DNA of 64,000 nt, from positions 1-64,000 of the forward strand of contig CBDCAA010000009.1 of assembly GCA_965213855.1 (NCBI GenBank), in the 5' to 3' direction. This document shows, one piece after another, positions 28,664-37,676 of this stretch. The notes under the pieces are model-generated. The model had not been told where the DNA came from and ran no database searches. It was given only the letters and a program-made list of their open reading frames with translations. The position numbers and the translations under genes were made by a program. The DNA comes from JBBROS01 sp965213855 (lineage in GTDB: Bacteria > Pseudomonadota > Alphaproteobacteria > Acetobacterales > Acetobacteraceae). The first letter of the stretch is position 1; the number at the start of each line of letters is the position of its first letter.

Positions 28664-28681
28664 ACTGCCGAGAAGGTTTGC

Positions 28682-30280
28682 ATGCCAGCGTCCGCCCACA
28701 CGCCCAGTAACGGGCTTCGTCGCTCGTTGCAGCCACGGACGATCCTGTTGCTGACGGCGGCGGGGATCGGACTCTCGCTGGGGATGCTGGGCCTGGGCGC
28801 CCTCGTGCAGCTCGACACCTGGCGCGACACGTGGCGCCAGGCCGATCAGGCGTCCGAGAACGTCCTGGTCGCGCTCGAGCAGAACATCACCCGCAACGTG
28901 GCGATCATCGACCTCTCGATGCAGGGCGTGATCGAGGCGCTCGCCGAGCCCGGCATCGACAGCGCGCTGCCCCGCGTCAGGCATCAAGCGCTGTTCGACC
29001 GCGCGACGAGCGCGGAGGATCTCGGCTCGTTGCTTGTCCTCGATCCCACCGGCGCGGTCGTCGAAGACTCGACGGCGCTGGAGCCACACCGCATCAACCT
29101 GGGCGAGAGAGACTACTTTCGCGTGCATCAGGAGCGGGCGGACGCCGGCCTCTACGTGAGCCGGCCCTTCAAGAGCAAGATGCGTGCAAATGATCTCAGC
29201 ATCTCGTTCAGCCGCCGCATTCCCACCAGCGACGGCCATTTCGCGGGCGTGGTCGCGAGCGCCTTGCGCCTGACCTACTTCCAGCATCTGTTCGAGACGC
29301 TTAACCTCGGGAAGGGCGGGGCGATCACCTTGATCCGGACGGACGGTCACTTGATCGCACGCTTCCCATTCAAGGAGTCCGACGTCGACCGCGACCTGAG
29401 CCAAACGCCGATCTTCCGAACGTTCATCGCCGAGCGATCGGGTCACTACGTGGGCACGGCGGGTCTCGACGGGATCGAACGGCTGTTTACGTTCAGGCAG
29501 GTGCGCGGCTTGCCTCTGATCCTGACAATCAACGTCTCGGTCGAGGAGGTCCTGGCAGCATGGAAGGCGAAGGCATTCGTCACGGGAACGATCCTGGTTC
29601 TGCTGTCGACGGCCACCATGGGGCTGTGCCTGCTGTTCCGGCGCGAGTTGGTGCACCGCGCGGCGGCCGAGCGGGCGTTGGAGGACGCGGCCGAACGGCT
29701 CGCTCAGGCGGCCGCCACCGATGCGCTGACGGGGCTGCCGAACCGGCGCAAGTTCCAGGAGGATCTGCAGGCCGAGTGGCTGCAGGCGGTCCAAGACCGT
29801 CAGCCGATCGGGCTGCTCATGCTCGATGCGGACTTCTTCAAGCTCTACAACGACCGCTACGGGCACCCCGAAGGCGACCGCGTCCTGTTGGCCATCGCCG
29901 GCTGCCTGAAGGCCTACACACGGCAATCGCTGGACCTGTCTGCCCGCTACGGCGGCGAGGAGTTCGTGGTCGTCCTTTCTCGCGCGAACGCCCGGGAGGC
30001 CGTTCGCATCGCCGAGCGGATCCGCGTTTCGGTCGAGGCTCTCAACATCTGCCACGCCGACAGCCCGATCGGGCGAGTGACGGTCAGCGTCGGCATGGCG
30101 GTGGCTCGGCCAAGGGCCGGCGAGGCTCCGGCCTTGCTCCTGAAGGAAGCGGATGACGCCCTGTATGCGGCCAAGCGTGCAGGGCGCAACCGCGTGCAGG
30201 TCGCCGTTCTGACGACGCTGCTGGAGGAGACGGCGCCTGACCGCGGCATCGGCGTAAGCAGATCGCGCGTGCCGTCCTAG
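28682..30280 (+). CDS. membrane diguanylate cyclase with periplasmic double-Cache sensor and GGDEF domain
   Basis: 532 residues. One membrane segment lies at about 20-42, then a periplasmic dCache-like sensor (about 45-300) with RDYFRVHQERADAGLYVSRPF. A second membrane segment, FVTGTILVLLSTATMGLCLLF, comes at about 300, then the GGDEF domain. The active site is GGEEF in ARYGGEEFVVVLSRA, so synthesis of cyclic di-GMP is expected. The allosteric I-site, normally RxxD five residues before GGEEF, reads QSLD, so product inhibition is probably weakened. No EAL domain or partner gene is adjacent. Confidence 0.9.
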   Translation: MPASAHTPSNGLRRSLQPRTILLLTAAGIGLSLGMLGLGALVQLDTWRDTWRQADQASENVLVALEQNITRNVAIIDLSMQGVIEALAEPGIDSALPRVRHQALFDRATSAEDLGSLLVLDPTGAVVEDSTALEPHRINLGERDYFRVHQERADAGLYVSRPFKSKMRANDLSISFSRRIPTSDGHFAGVVASALRLTYFQHLFETLNLGKGGAITLIRTDGHLIARFPFKESDVDRDLSQTPIFRTFIAERSGHYVGTAGLDGIERLFTFRQVRGLPLILTINVSVEEVLAAWKAKAFVTGTILVLLSTATMGLCLLFRRELVHRAAAERALEDAAERLAQAAATDALTGLPNRRKFQEDLQAEWLQAVQDRQPIGLLMLDADFFKLYNDRYGHPEGDRVLLAIAGCLKAYTRQSLDLSARYGGEEFVVVLSRANAREAVRIAERIRVSVEALNICHADSPIGRVTVSVGMAVARPRAGEAPALLLKEADDALYAAKRAGRNRVQVAVLTTLLEETAPDRGIGVSRSRVPS

Positions 30281-30422
30281 GGCGGATGCCGGCAGTGCGC
30301 GGCCGGCCGGCAATTGGCAGGCTCATCGGGCTCCTGTTCGCGGAGACCAAGGAAGTTTGCTCGCGTTTTCGCCTGAGACTGCTTAAGGACGGCTTCTCGC
30401 ACGTGCAGCAAAGTCGTCCGCC

Positions 30423-32081
30423 ATGCTTCAGATCGATGGTCTCGTGTTCAATGCCTGGGGGCGGCGGTTCTTCGACCGCGCGACCGTGACGCTGCCGCTG
30501 AACACGAAGGTAGGGCTGGTGGGGCGGAACGGCGTCGGGAAGTCGACGCTGTTCAAGCTGATCCTGGGTGAGCTGCAGCCGGATGGCGGCGAGATCGGGC
30601 TGCCGCGCGGGGCGCGGGTGACGAGCGTCGCGCAGGAGCATCCGGCGACCGAGGTCACGTTGCTGGATACGATCCTGGAGGCGGATACGGTGCGGCATGG
30701 GCTGCTGGCGGAGCTGGAGACGGCGGTGCCAGAGCGGATCGCGGACATCTATCAGCGGCTGGAGGAGATCGGAGCGGACCGGGCACCGGCGCGGGCGGGG
30801 GAGATCCTGGCCGGGCTGGGGTTCTCGACGGCGGACCTGGCGCGGGCGATGCGCGAGTTCTCGGGCGGGTGGCGGATGCGGGTGGCGCTGGCGGCGGCGT
30901 TGTTCGCCGAGCCGGACATGCTGCTGTTGGACGAGCCGACGAACTACCTGGACCTGGAAGGGGCGATGTGGCTCGAGGCGCGGCTGAAGAAGTATCCGAA
31001 CGCGGCGATGATCATCAGCCATGACCGGGAGCTGCTGAACAATTCGGTCGACGCGATCCTGCATCTGCAAGGAGGCAAGCTCGAACTCTACACGGGCGGA
31101 TACGACGATTTCGAGAAGCGGCGGGCGGAGAAGGCCCGGCTGCTATCGGCGTCGCGCGTGAAGCAGGAGGCGGAGCGGGCGCATCTGCAGAGCTTCGTCG
31201 ACCGGTTCCGGGCCAAGGCGAGCAAGGCGGCGCAGGCGCAGAGCCGGATGAAGCGGCTGGCAAAGCTGGAGCCGATCGAGGCGACGATCGAGGAGCGGGT
31301 GGCGCCGTTCCTGCTGCCGTCGCCGGCGCGGCCATTGGCGCCGCCGCTGATGCGGCTGGAGGCGGCCGACGTCGGCTATGCGGACGGCGTGCCGGTGCTT
31401 CGGGGCATGGATTTGCGGTTGGACGTCGACGACCGGATCGGGCTGCTCGGGGTGAACGGGGCGGGGAAGAGCACCTTCGCCAAGCTGGCAGCCGGCGCGC
31501 TGGAGCTGTCGGCGGGTAAGTTCGCGCGGGAGCGGCGGATCCAGGTGGGTTGGTTCCACCAGCACCAGATCGAGGCGATGGACCCGGCCGACACGCCGCT
31601 CGACATCATGCGCCGGGCCCGGCCGGAGGATAGCGAGACGTCGTATCGGAGCCGGCTGGCGTCGTTCGGCATCGGGTTCGACAAGCAGTCGACGACGGTC
31701 GAGAACCTCTCGGGCGGGGAGCGGGCGCGGCTGCTGCTGAACATGGTGGCGATGGCGGCGCCGCATTTGCTGATCCTGGACGAGCCGACGAACCACCTGG
31801 ACATCGACAGCCGTCGGGCCTTGCTGGATGCGCTGAACGACTACGAGGGGGCGGTGATCCTGATCACGCATGACCGGTCGCTGATGGAGCTGGTGGCGGA
31901 CCGGCTGTGGCTGGCGGCGGACGGGACGGTGCGTCCGTTCGAGGGCGACATGGACGACTACGCGCGGTTCGTGCTGGAGCGGTCGAAGGTGGGCGGCGCG
32001 CCGGCGCAGTTGCGGGAGCGGAAGGCGAAGCACGAGCCGAAAGGCAAAGCGGCCGCCAAGAAGGCGAAGCGGGCGGCATGA
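30423..32081 (+). CDS. ABC-F family ATPase (Uup/EttA-type, ribosome-associated)
   Basis: 552 residues with two nucleotide-binding domains and no membrane part. Walker A motifs are GRNGVGKST (about 34) and GVNGAGKST (about 345). Signatures are EFSGGWRMR and NLSGGERAR; Walker B motifs are LLLDEPTNYLDL and LILDEPTNHLDI. The linker between domains, about 235-290, is charged and helical. The C-terminal tail is lysine-rich (KAKHEPKGKAAAKKAKRAA), fitting RNA or ribosome contact. ABC-F proteins act in translation rather than transport. The next gene overlaps by four bases. Confidence 0.9.
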   Translation: MLQIDGLVFNAWGRRFFDRATVTLPLNTKVGLVGRNGVGKSTLFKLILGELQPDGGEIGLPRGARVTSVAQEHPATEVTLLDTILEADTVRHGLLAELETAVPERIADIYQRLEEIGADRAPARAGEILAGLGFSTADLARAMREFSGGWRMRVALAAALFAEPDMLLLDEPTNYLDLEGAMWLEARLKKYPNAAMIISHDRELLNNSVDAILHLQGGKLELYTGGYDDFEKRRAEKARLLSASRVKQEAERAHLQSFVDRFRAKASKAAQAQSRMKRLAKLEPIEATIEERVAPFLLPSPARPLAPPLMRLEAADVGYADGVPVLRGMDLRLDVDDRIGLLGVNGAGKSTFAKLAAGALELSAGKFARERRIQVGWFHQHQIEAMDPADTPLDIMRRARPEDSETSYRSRLASFGIGFDKQSTTVENLSGGERARLLLNMVAMAAPHLLILDEPTNHLDIDSRRALLDALNDYEGAVILITHDRSLMELVADRLWLAADGTVRPFEGDMDDYARFVLERSKVGGAPAQLRERKAKHEPKGKAAAKKAKRAA

Positions 32082-32389
32082 CCAAAGATGAGCTGACGGC
32101 CTGGGCGCTGGCGAATGGGTGGACGATGGCGGGGGGACATCCGAGCCTGATGAAGCCGCGCAACCCCAATGAGGCCGTGGTGCGGATGGTGCTGAAGGCG
32201 ACCGTCGTGCACATCGAGGCGAAGAAGCCGGCGGGAAAGTGGGAGAAGCTTGCTGGCGCCGGGTATGGGGACGTGGTGGCGGACGAGGAGACCGGGATGC
32301 CACTGGGTCTCGGCCTGGAGACGATCCCCGGGTTCCGGATGTTGATGCAGGAGGGAAAGGACCGGCAGGTGTTCGCGAAGATGGGGTAG
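32078..32389 (+). CDS. small conserved protein of unknown function
   Basis: 103 residues from an ATG overlapping the stop of the ABC-F gene. It starts MTKDELTAWALANGWTMAGGHPSLMKP, reminiscent of short helix-turn-helix or HicA-like folds, then a strand-rich part, VVRMVLKATVVHIEAKKPAGKW. There is no signal peptide. I do not recognise a named family. The overlap suggests co-translation with the ABC-F ATPase. A good intrinsic terminator follows at 32470-32497. Confidence 0.65.
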   Translation: MTKDELTAWALANGWTMAGGHPSLMKPRNPNEAVVRMVLKATVVHIEAKKPAGKWEKLAGAGYGDVVADEETGMPLGLGLETIPGFRMLMQEGKDRQVFAKMG

Positions 32390-32469
32390 CGGGCTCTTTG
32401 CTCGGCGTAGTGGGACGTCGGAGCTCTATAAACCGTGCGGTCGTGGCTTGCCTTGTGGCCCTCACCCAA

Positions 32470-32497
32470 CCCTCTCCCAGCGGGAGAGGGCTTTCTT
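32470..32497 (+). terminator. intrinsic terminator after the ABC-F operon
   Basis: CCCTCTCCC and GGGAGAGGG form a perfect 9-base stem with an AGC loop, followed by CTTTCTT. It lies 80 bases past the small gene and 12 bases before the end of the converging M16 peptidase gene. The T-rich side faces rightwards, so it best serves the plus-strand operon, though the stem could act on both. Confidence 0.75.
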
Positions 32498-32508
32498 GAG
32501 GCGCTTGC

Positions 32509-35232
32509 CTAGGGGCCGCGGATAATTTGAGCGAGGTCTTCGGGGTGGAGCCATTTGGCGAAGGCGGCGCGGATCTGTTCGGCGGTGGTGGCCTGGAACT
32601 GGACGGCGGCGCGCTGGTCGGCGTCGAGCGGGACGCCGAGTTCGAGGCGGTTGAGGTAGGCGGTGGCGATGGCGGCGACGTTGGCGCGCTGCATCGCGAG
32701 CTGCCGCAGCAGTTGGGACTTGGCGCGGGTGAGCTCGGCGTCGCTGACCGGGGTGGTCTGCATGGCCTGGATGTCACGCAGGACGAGGCTGCGGGCCGCC
32801 TCGACGTTCTTCTGGTCGGCGCCGAAACTGACGGTGTAGCGGGTCCGGGTCCGGCTGTAGTTCAGCGCGCTGCTGACGGCATACACGTAGCCGGTGTTGA
32901 TGCGCAGGTCGCGATACAGGTGGGAGGAGAACCCGCCGCCAAGGATGGCGTTGCCGAGCATCATGACGTAGCGGTCGTTGCTGGTGACGGGCAAGTCGAT
33001 CATCTGCGTGAGTGCGACCTGGTCCTGCACGCTGGAGCTGTCGGGGACGTGGGCTTGGGCCGGGCCGCTGGGCGGGACCGGGCGCAGGTCGATCTCCGGC
33101 CGTGGGCCTTCGGACTGCCAGTTGCCGAAGGTGTCAGACACGATGCGCCGGGCGGCTTCGGTCGTGACGTCGCCGACGACGACGATCGTCGCGAGGTCGG
33201 GGCGGTAGGCGGCGGTGTAGAAGGCGCGGACGTCCGACAGGTCGACGGCGCGGACAGAGGCGGGCGTCGCCTCGCGCAACGATGGATCGCCGGCGGGGAC
33301 GGTCGCCTTGCGGAGGGCGATGTTGAAGCTGTGCAGGGGTGAGGCGAGCTGTCCCACCAGGCTGCGGGCGAGCTGCTCGCGAACGATCGGGTAAGCGTCC
33401 GCCGGGAATGCCGGCTGCAGCTCGTGCTCGGCCAGCAGGCGCATGCCGGCCTCGAAATCGGGGGTGAGGACCTTCAGGCCGAACTCCGTGCCTGCGCCCT
33501 CGGTCGCCGCGATGGCGTCGACGGCGGCGCGGAAGGCGATGCGGTCGCGGTGCTCGGTGCCGTAGTCGATGAGCTGGTCGACCAGCGTGCCGACGCCCTC
33601 CTTGCCCGGCGGTTCCTGGGTCGCGGCGTTGTTGCGGATGCGGCCGTAGACGGAGACGGTCTTGCTGACGTGTTCGGGGACGACGATGAGGCGTAGGCCG
33701 TTGGGCAGCACGCTGACATCGGGCGGGGTGCCGGGGTCGGGCAGGTGCACGTCGTCGAGCGCGGCGGTGGCCCAGCCGGGCAGGGTCACGGGGTGGTCGG
33801 GCGGGGTCGCGAGCGACTCGCCGCCGCCGAAGCCGCCCTGGGTCACGGGCGAGTTGTCGCCACGGGGGGTCAGCACGGCCGTGACGGCATGGTCGGCGTC
33901 CAGCATGGTGCGCGCGACCCGGCGCACGTCATCGAGGGTCACGGCGGCGTAGGCGAGGGCGACGGCATCGGGGCTGTCCACCTGGCGGGTTGCCAACGCG
34001 CGGGACCAGGATGCGGCAAGGCCGGCGATGCTGTCGTTGGCGAAGGCGAGTTCCGCGATCTTCTGGCGCTTGGCGGCCTCGAGCAGGCCGGGGTCGATGT
34101 CGCCGCCGGCGACCGTGTCGAGGATGCGGCGCATGTCGTCGACGAGCGCCTTCGGGTCGCCGCCGGCGGGGAAGGCGCCGAGCGCAAGACCGAGGCCGAC
34201 GCCCGCTTTCGGGTTGTATTCGAACTGGGCGGCCAGCGCCCGGCCATCCGGGACAAGCTGATAGAACGGCCCGCGCTGGCTGGCGATGACGTCGGCAAGG
34301 ATGGCGGCGGCGGCGCTGTCGGGCGAGGTGAGCCCCGGCATGCGGAAGCCGAGGACGGCGAGGCCGACGGGCAGGTTGGTCGGCAAGGTCAACGTCTTCG
34401 CCTCGGCCGTGCCGAGGGCGATGGGGGCGTGGGCGGGCACGTCGCGGCGCGGAACGTCGGCGAAGGCGCGGCGGGCGAGGTCCATGGCGGCGCCGGGCTC
34501 GACGTCGCCGGCGATGACGAGGATCGCGTTGTTGGGGGCGTACCAGGTCCGGTAGAAGTCCTTCAGCATCGAAGCGGTGGTGTTGTCGAAGCTGTCGCGG
34601 GTGCCCAGCGCGTCGTGTTCGTAGACGCTGCCCTGGAACAAGGTCGCGACCATCTGGGTGATCATGGTGTAGACGGGGCTGGAGAAGTCGCGCGAGACCT
34701 CCTGCTCGATGGCGCCGCGCTCGTTGTCCCAGTCGGCCTGGGCGAATGTGGCGCCCTCCATCCGCAGCGCCTCGACATGGAGGATCAGGCCGAGGTCGGC
34801 GGCCGGGACGGTGAAGAAGTACTGGGTGGTGGTCTCCTCGGTGCTGGCGTTGTTGTCGCCGCCGAGGAGGGCGCTGAGTTCGGCGAGCTGGTCCTTGTCG
34901 AGGCCTTCGGCACCGCGGAACATCATGTGCTCGGTGGCGTGGGCCATGCCGGGGAAGCCGGGCGGCGCGTCGTTGGAGCCGGCGAGGTAGGTGATCTGGG
35001 TGGTGACGACGGGGGCGAGGCGGTTCGGTACGACGACGACCCGCAGGCCGTTGGAGAGCGTCTCGCGCCGGACGGTCGGGGGGACGCTGCCGGAGGGGCC
35101 GGTGCTGCCGGCCGGCGCCGTGGGGGCGGGCGGGGCTGCGGGCTGCGCCACCGGTTGGGCGTGGGCCGTGGCGGCGAAAAGGCCGGCGAGGGCGGCGGTG
35201 CGGGCGAGCGGGGCGAGGATGCGGTGCGTCAC
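32509..35232 (-). CDS. M16 family zinc metallopeptidase (two-domain, secreted)
   Basis: 907 residues from the GTG at 35230-35232, chosen because GGAG lies about 8 bases before it and because it overlaps the preceding stop (GTGA). The N-terminus THRILAPLARTAALAGLFAATAHAQ is a signal peptide. A Pro/Ala-rich spacer is followed by the first M16 domain, with the zinc site HATEH and a distal glutamate in IEQEV. The second half repeats the fold (VLPNGLRLIVVPEHVSKTVSV) without HxxEH, as expected for the non-catalytic half. It probably degrades peptides in the periplasm, like other pitrilysin-type enzymes. Confidence 0.9.
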   Translation of the reverse strand: MTHRILAPLARTAALAGLFAATAHAQPVAQPAAPPAPTAPAGSTGPSGSVPPTVRRETLSNGLRVVVVPNRLAPVVTTQITYLAGSNDAPPGFPGMAHATEHMMFRGAEGLDKDQLAELSALLGGDNNASTEETTTQYFFTVPAADLGLILHVEALRMEGATFAQADWDNERGAIEQEVSRDFSSPVYTMITQMVATLFQGSVYEHDALGTRDSFDNTTASMLKDFYRTWYAPNNAILVIAGDVEPGAAMDLARRAFADVPRRDVPAHAPIALGTAEAKTLTLPTNLPVGLAVLGFRMPGLTSPDSAAAAILADVIASQRGPFYQLVPDGRALAAQFEYNPKAGVGLGLALGAFPAGGDPKALVDDMRRILDTVAGGDIDPGLLEAAKRQKIAELAFANDSIAGLAASWSRALATRQVDSPDAVALAYAAVTLDDVRRVARTMLDADHAVTAVLTPRGDNSPVTQGGFGGGESLATPPDHPVTLPGWATAALDDVHLPDPGTPPDVSVLPNGLRLIVVPEHVSKTVSVYGRIRNNAATQEPPGKEGVGTLVDQLIDYGTEHRDRIAFRAAVDAIAATEGAGTEFGLKVLTPDFEAGMRLLAEHELQPAFPADAYPIVREQLARSLVGQLASPLHSFNIALRKATVPAGDPSLREATPASVRAVDLSDVRAFYTAAYRPDLATIVVVGDVTTEAARRIVSDTFGNWQSEGPRPEIDLRPVPPSGPAQAHVPDSSSVQDQVALTQMIDLPVTSNDRYVMMLGNAILGGGFSSHLYRDLRINTGYVYAVSSALNYSRTRTRYTVSFGADQKNVEAARSLVLRDIQAMQTTPVSDAELTRAKSQLLRQLAMQRANVAAIATAYLNRLELGVPLDADQRAAVQFQATTAEQIRAAFAKWLHPEDLAQIIRGP

Positions 35233-36293
35233 GGGGGTGCTCCGTTCGGGTGGACGGAACATAGAAGGGAGCCGGGCGGTGTCCAGGTGAGAGGGTGGGC
35301 CGACACCGCGTCGGACAGGGCGAGGGCGGCGAAGGTGGCGAGCCAGTGTTCGCCCATGTAGTCGCCCGCGACGTGCGGCAGGGCGGACGCGACGTGGATG
35401 TCGGCCAGGCCGTGCAGGGCGGCGATGCGGGGGTCGCCGGGCGGGAGAGCGGCGGCGAGATGGCGCGCGCACCAGGCGCGACTGAGGGAGAGGCCGTCGA
35501 GGTGCGCGGTCTTGCCGTCGGAGCGGTCGGAGACGGCCGGCGGGCGGAACAGGGTTTCGGGGCGGCCGTCCGCGAGGGCGGGGAGGAAGCGGCCGAGCCA
35601 GGGCAGGAAGGTTTCGGGCGGGAGCAGGCGGCGCATGCACTCGGCTTCCATGAGGGCCGGTGAGAGGAAGTCGTCGGCCGAGGGTTCCCAGGCCTGGCAA
35701 GCGGCGTCGTCGCCATACCAGCGAAGGGCGGCGGCTTGCAGTGCTGGCGTGAGGGCCGGGTCGACCAGGTCGGCATAGTCGGCGGCGAGGCGGAGGCAGA
35801 ACGCCGTGTTGTAGTGGGTGCCGGTGCGGACGGGGTAGGGCGCGCCGGGCAGGAAGGCGGCAAGGCGGTGGGCGATGAGTGCCGCGAGCGGCTGGACGGC
35901 GGCGGACCAGGCGGGGTTGGGCAGGCGGTGCAGCGCTTCGGCGAGTTTCAGCACCCAGGCCCAGCCATACGGGCGCTCGAAGCCGCTTGCATGCGGACGT
36001 TCGAAGTAGGCGCATTCAACGGCGATGGCGGCGGGCGTGAGGTGGTCGTCGAACAGCGCGTGGATATCGGGCGCGTGCGGGGTCGCGGGATGGCGGTGCA
36101 GGACCTGGGCGAGCAGCCAGTGCGCGTGCACGGATGAGTGCCAGTCGTAGCTGCCGTAGAAGGCGGGGTGGAGCGCGCGGGGAGTCCGCGCATCGGCTGG
36201 CGCGGCGAGGACGTGCGCGAGGTGGTTCGGGTATTCGCGCCGGGCATGGCCCAGGGCGATAGCGGCGAAGTTGTCCGCCTGGTCGGGGGTCAT
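35229..36293 (-). CDS. DUF2891 family protein
   Basis: 354 residues, starting MTPDQADNFAAIALGHARREYPNHLAHVL. It continues with HPAFYGSYDWHSSVHAHWLLAQVLHRHP and GWAWVLKLAEALHRL, the hallmarks of DUF2891. Many conserved His, Trp and Asp residues and the all-helical pattern suggest an alpha/alpha-barrel hydrolase-like fold, but no activity is known to me. No signal peptide is seen. Its stop overlaps the GTG of the M16 peptidase gene by four bases, so both are probably expressed together. Confidence 0.85.
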   Translation of the reverse strand: MTPDQADNFAAIALGHARREYPNHLAHVLAAPADARTPRALHPAFYGSYDWHSSVHAHWLLAQVLHRHPATPHAPDIHALFDDHLTPAAIAVECAYFERPHASGFERPYGWAWVLKLAEALHRLPNPAWSAAVQPLAALIAHRLAAFLPGAPYPVRTGTHYNTAFCLRLAADYADLVDPALTPALQAAALRWYGDDAACQAWEPSADDFLSPALMEAECMRRLLPPETFLPWLGRFLPALADGRPETLFRPPAVSDRSDGKTAHLDGLSLSRAWCARHLAAALPPGDPRIAALHGLADIHVASALPHVAGDYMGEHWLATFAALALSDAVSAHPLTWTPPGSLLCSVHPNGAPP

Positions 36294-36437
36294 GCCGGGG
36301 CGAGACAAGGGTTGCTCCGCAGAGGTACTGTTGCGAGCGTGCGGCCAACACTTCGGGCCGTCCATAGCCGGCCAGCGCCGCGGGAACGAAGCACCGGTGG
36401 CGACGTTCGTGGCCCGCAACACATGAGGGGCGACGCG

Positions 36438-36773
36438 ATGAGGGCATGGGCGACGGGCATGGTCTTGGCAGGGTTGTCTCTGACGGCCACGGCATGGGCC
36501 GACACGACGAGCCTACAGGTGTATGGGCCGGGGACGTCGAGCTGCGCCACCTACTTGCAGGACCGCTCGCTGCGGATCAACGCGGATGGGTGGATCCTGG
36601 GCTACTGGACCGGGATGAACTTCGAGGACGAAGGGAACCACCTGGTCGGCAAGACGACGGACTCCCGCGGGATCGTCGGCGCGGTGGCGCAGGTGTGCCA
36701 CGCGAACCCGGCTTTGCCGTTATACAAGGCGGAGCGGCAGGTCTATCAGGAGATGAAGGACAAGGGGAACTAA
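36438..36773 (+). CDS. small secreted protein with two cysteines, unknown function
   Basis: 111 residues from the ATG at 36438, which has GAGGGG 7 bases upstream and gives a clean signal peptide, MRAWATGMVLAGLSLTATAWA. The mature part has SSCATYLQ, WILGYWTGMN and ACHANP-like AVAQVCHANPALPLYKAERQVYQEM. This is the pattern of a common alphaproteobacterial periplasmic family, loosely similar to Rap1a/Tai-type immunity proteins in having two cysteines around a helical core. That resemblance is weak. It is divergent from the DUF2891 gene. Confidence 0.7.
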   Translation: MRAWATGMVLAGLSLTATAWADTTSLQVYGPGTSSCATYLQDRSLRINADGWILGYWTGMNFEDEGNHLVGKTTDSRGIVGAVAQVCHANPALPLYKAERQVYQEMKDKGN

Positions 36774-36868
36774 CAGCCCACCAGCGCGGCCCCGACCTTA
36801 GCCCGGGCTGCTATTGCCTTGGCGACGCGGCGCGGGTTTAGCGTCAGCCGCGTCGACGCCGTGGCCGG

Positions 36869-37231
36869 TCAGCCCGGGATCGAGGCGTAGGCGAGGAGGA
36901 TGACGAAGCCGCCCATGCCGACGGTGGCGTGGAGGGCGACGACGATGCCCGGGGCGCGGCGGCGGCGGAGCGTGGCGGCGATGATGACGAGGCCGCCAAA
37001 CAGGGCGAGGCCGAGCATCCACAGGGCGATGCGGCCGAAGTTCTGCGGGTCGGGCGCGCCGCCGAGGAGGCTTGCCGCGACCAGGCCAGTGCCGGATAGG
37101 CCGAGCAGGCCATGCGCATGGGCGCCGAGACGCACTGCGCCGCGGATGGGCCGTTCCAGCAGATAGAAGCAGGAGAGCGCAATCCCTGCCGCGACGGCAG
37201 CGGGGAGGATCCAGAGCGCCCAGGTCAGCAT
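36869..37231 (-). CDS. small integral membrane protein
   Basis: 120 residues with three to four hydrophobic segments: LTWALWILPAAVAAGIALSCFYLL, HGLLGLSGTGLVAASLL, IALWMLGLALFGGLVIIAA and VVALHATVGMGGFVILLAYA. Histidines within the segments (AHAHG, ALHATVG) could be heme or redox ligands. Its start overlaps the end of the Rieske gene by 7 bases, so the pair probably works together. The family is not recognised with certainty. Confidence 0.65.
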   Translation of the reverse strand: MLTWALWILPAAVAAGIALSCFYLLERPIRGAVRLGAHAHGLLGLSGTGLVAASLLGGAPDPQNFGRIALWMLGLALFGGLVIIAATLRRRRAPGIVVALHATVGMGGFVILLAYASIPG

Positions 37232-37587
37232 GGGGGCCGGGCCGGGGCCACGTGAACGCGGCCGTCTTCAATCCGTATCGCGAAGGTCCGCAGGGCGCCG
37301 CAGGCCGGGCCGCGGACCTGTTCGCCGGTGGCGATGACGAAGCGGCCCTGGTGGCGCGGGCAGTCGACGTAGGGGCCGCCGGGTCCACGATCGATGCCGC
37401 CTTGGGACAGCCAGGCGGCATGATGGGGACAGATGGCGGCGGTCGCGAAGACCTGGCCGTCGATGTCGTAGAGGAGGATCGCCTCGGGGCCGGCCTCGAC
37501 CTCCATCCAGCCGCGGGCAGCGAGGGTGGCGCGGCCGGCGACGTCGATCCAGTGCGGGGAGGGTTTGGGCGGGGATAGGCCTGGCAT
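37225..37587 (-). CDS. Rieske 2Fe-2S ferredoxin-like protein
   Basis: 120 residues with the Rieske cluster ligands in CPHHAAWLSQGG and, about 20 residues on, CPRHQGRF. The rest is the short Rieske fold (ILLYDIDGQVFATAAICPHH, TFAIRIEDGRVHVAPA). There is no membrane anchor or oxygenase domain, so it is a soluble electron carrier. The overlapping downstream gene encodes a small membrane protein, a plausible redox partner. The ATG at 37585-37587 was preferred because its product starts just before the conserved region. Confidence 0.85.
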   Translation of the reverse strand: MPGLSPPKPSPHWIDVAGRATLAARGWMEVEAGPEAILLYDIDGQVFATAAICPHHAAWLSQGGIDRGPGGPYVDCPRHQGRFVIATGEQVRGPACGALRTFAIRIEDGRVHVAPARPPC

Positions 37588-37676
37588 GGGCGGAGGTTGA
37601 AGCACTGGTGGGCCGGGGCACCAAGGGGGAAGGTGGCATAAGGTTTGCTGCGCAAGCGTGCCGCAGGGAGGGTGCG

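Noticed and set aside
32470..32497. The CCCTCTCCC/GGGAGAGGG stem as a mobile-element end
   Set aside because: A single copy followed by a T-rich tract and placed between convergent genes is better explained as a terminator.
32518..35361. Long plus-strand open frames (32527-33342, 33745-35361) opposite the M16 peptidase gene
   Set aside because: They are complements of the strongly supported M16 and DUF2891 frames. Their products are Gly/Ala/Glu/Arg-rich with no motif, a common artefact of GC-rich codon bias.
36438..36773. Small secreted protein as a Rap1a/Tai T6SS immunity protein
   Set aside because: Only two cysteines and a generic helical pattern match, and it is 20 kb from the T6SS genes; described as unknown instead.
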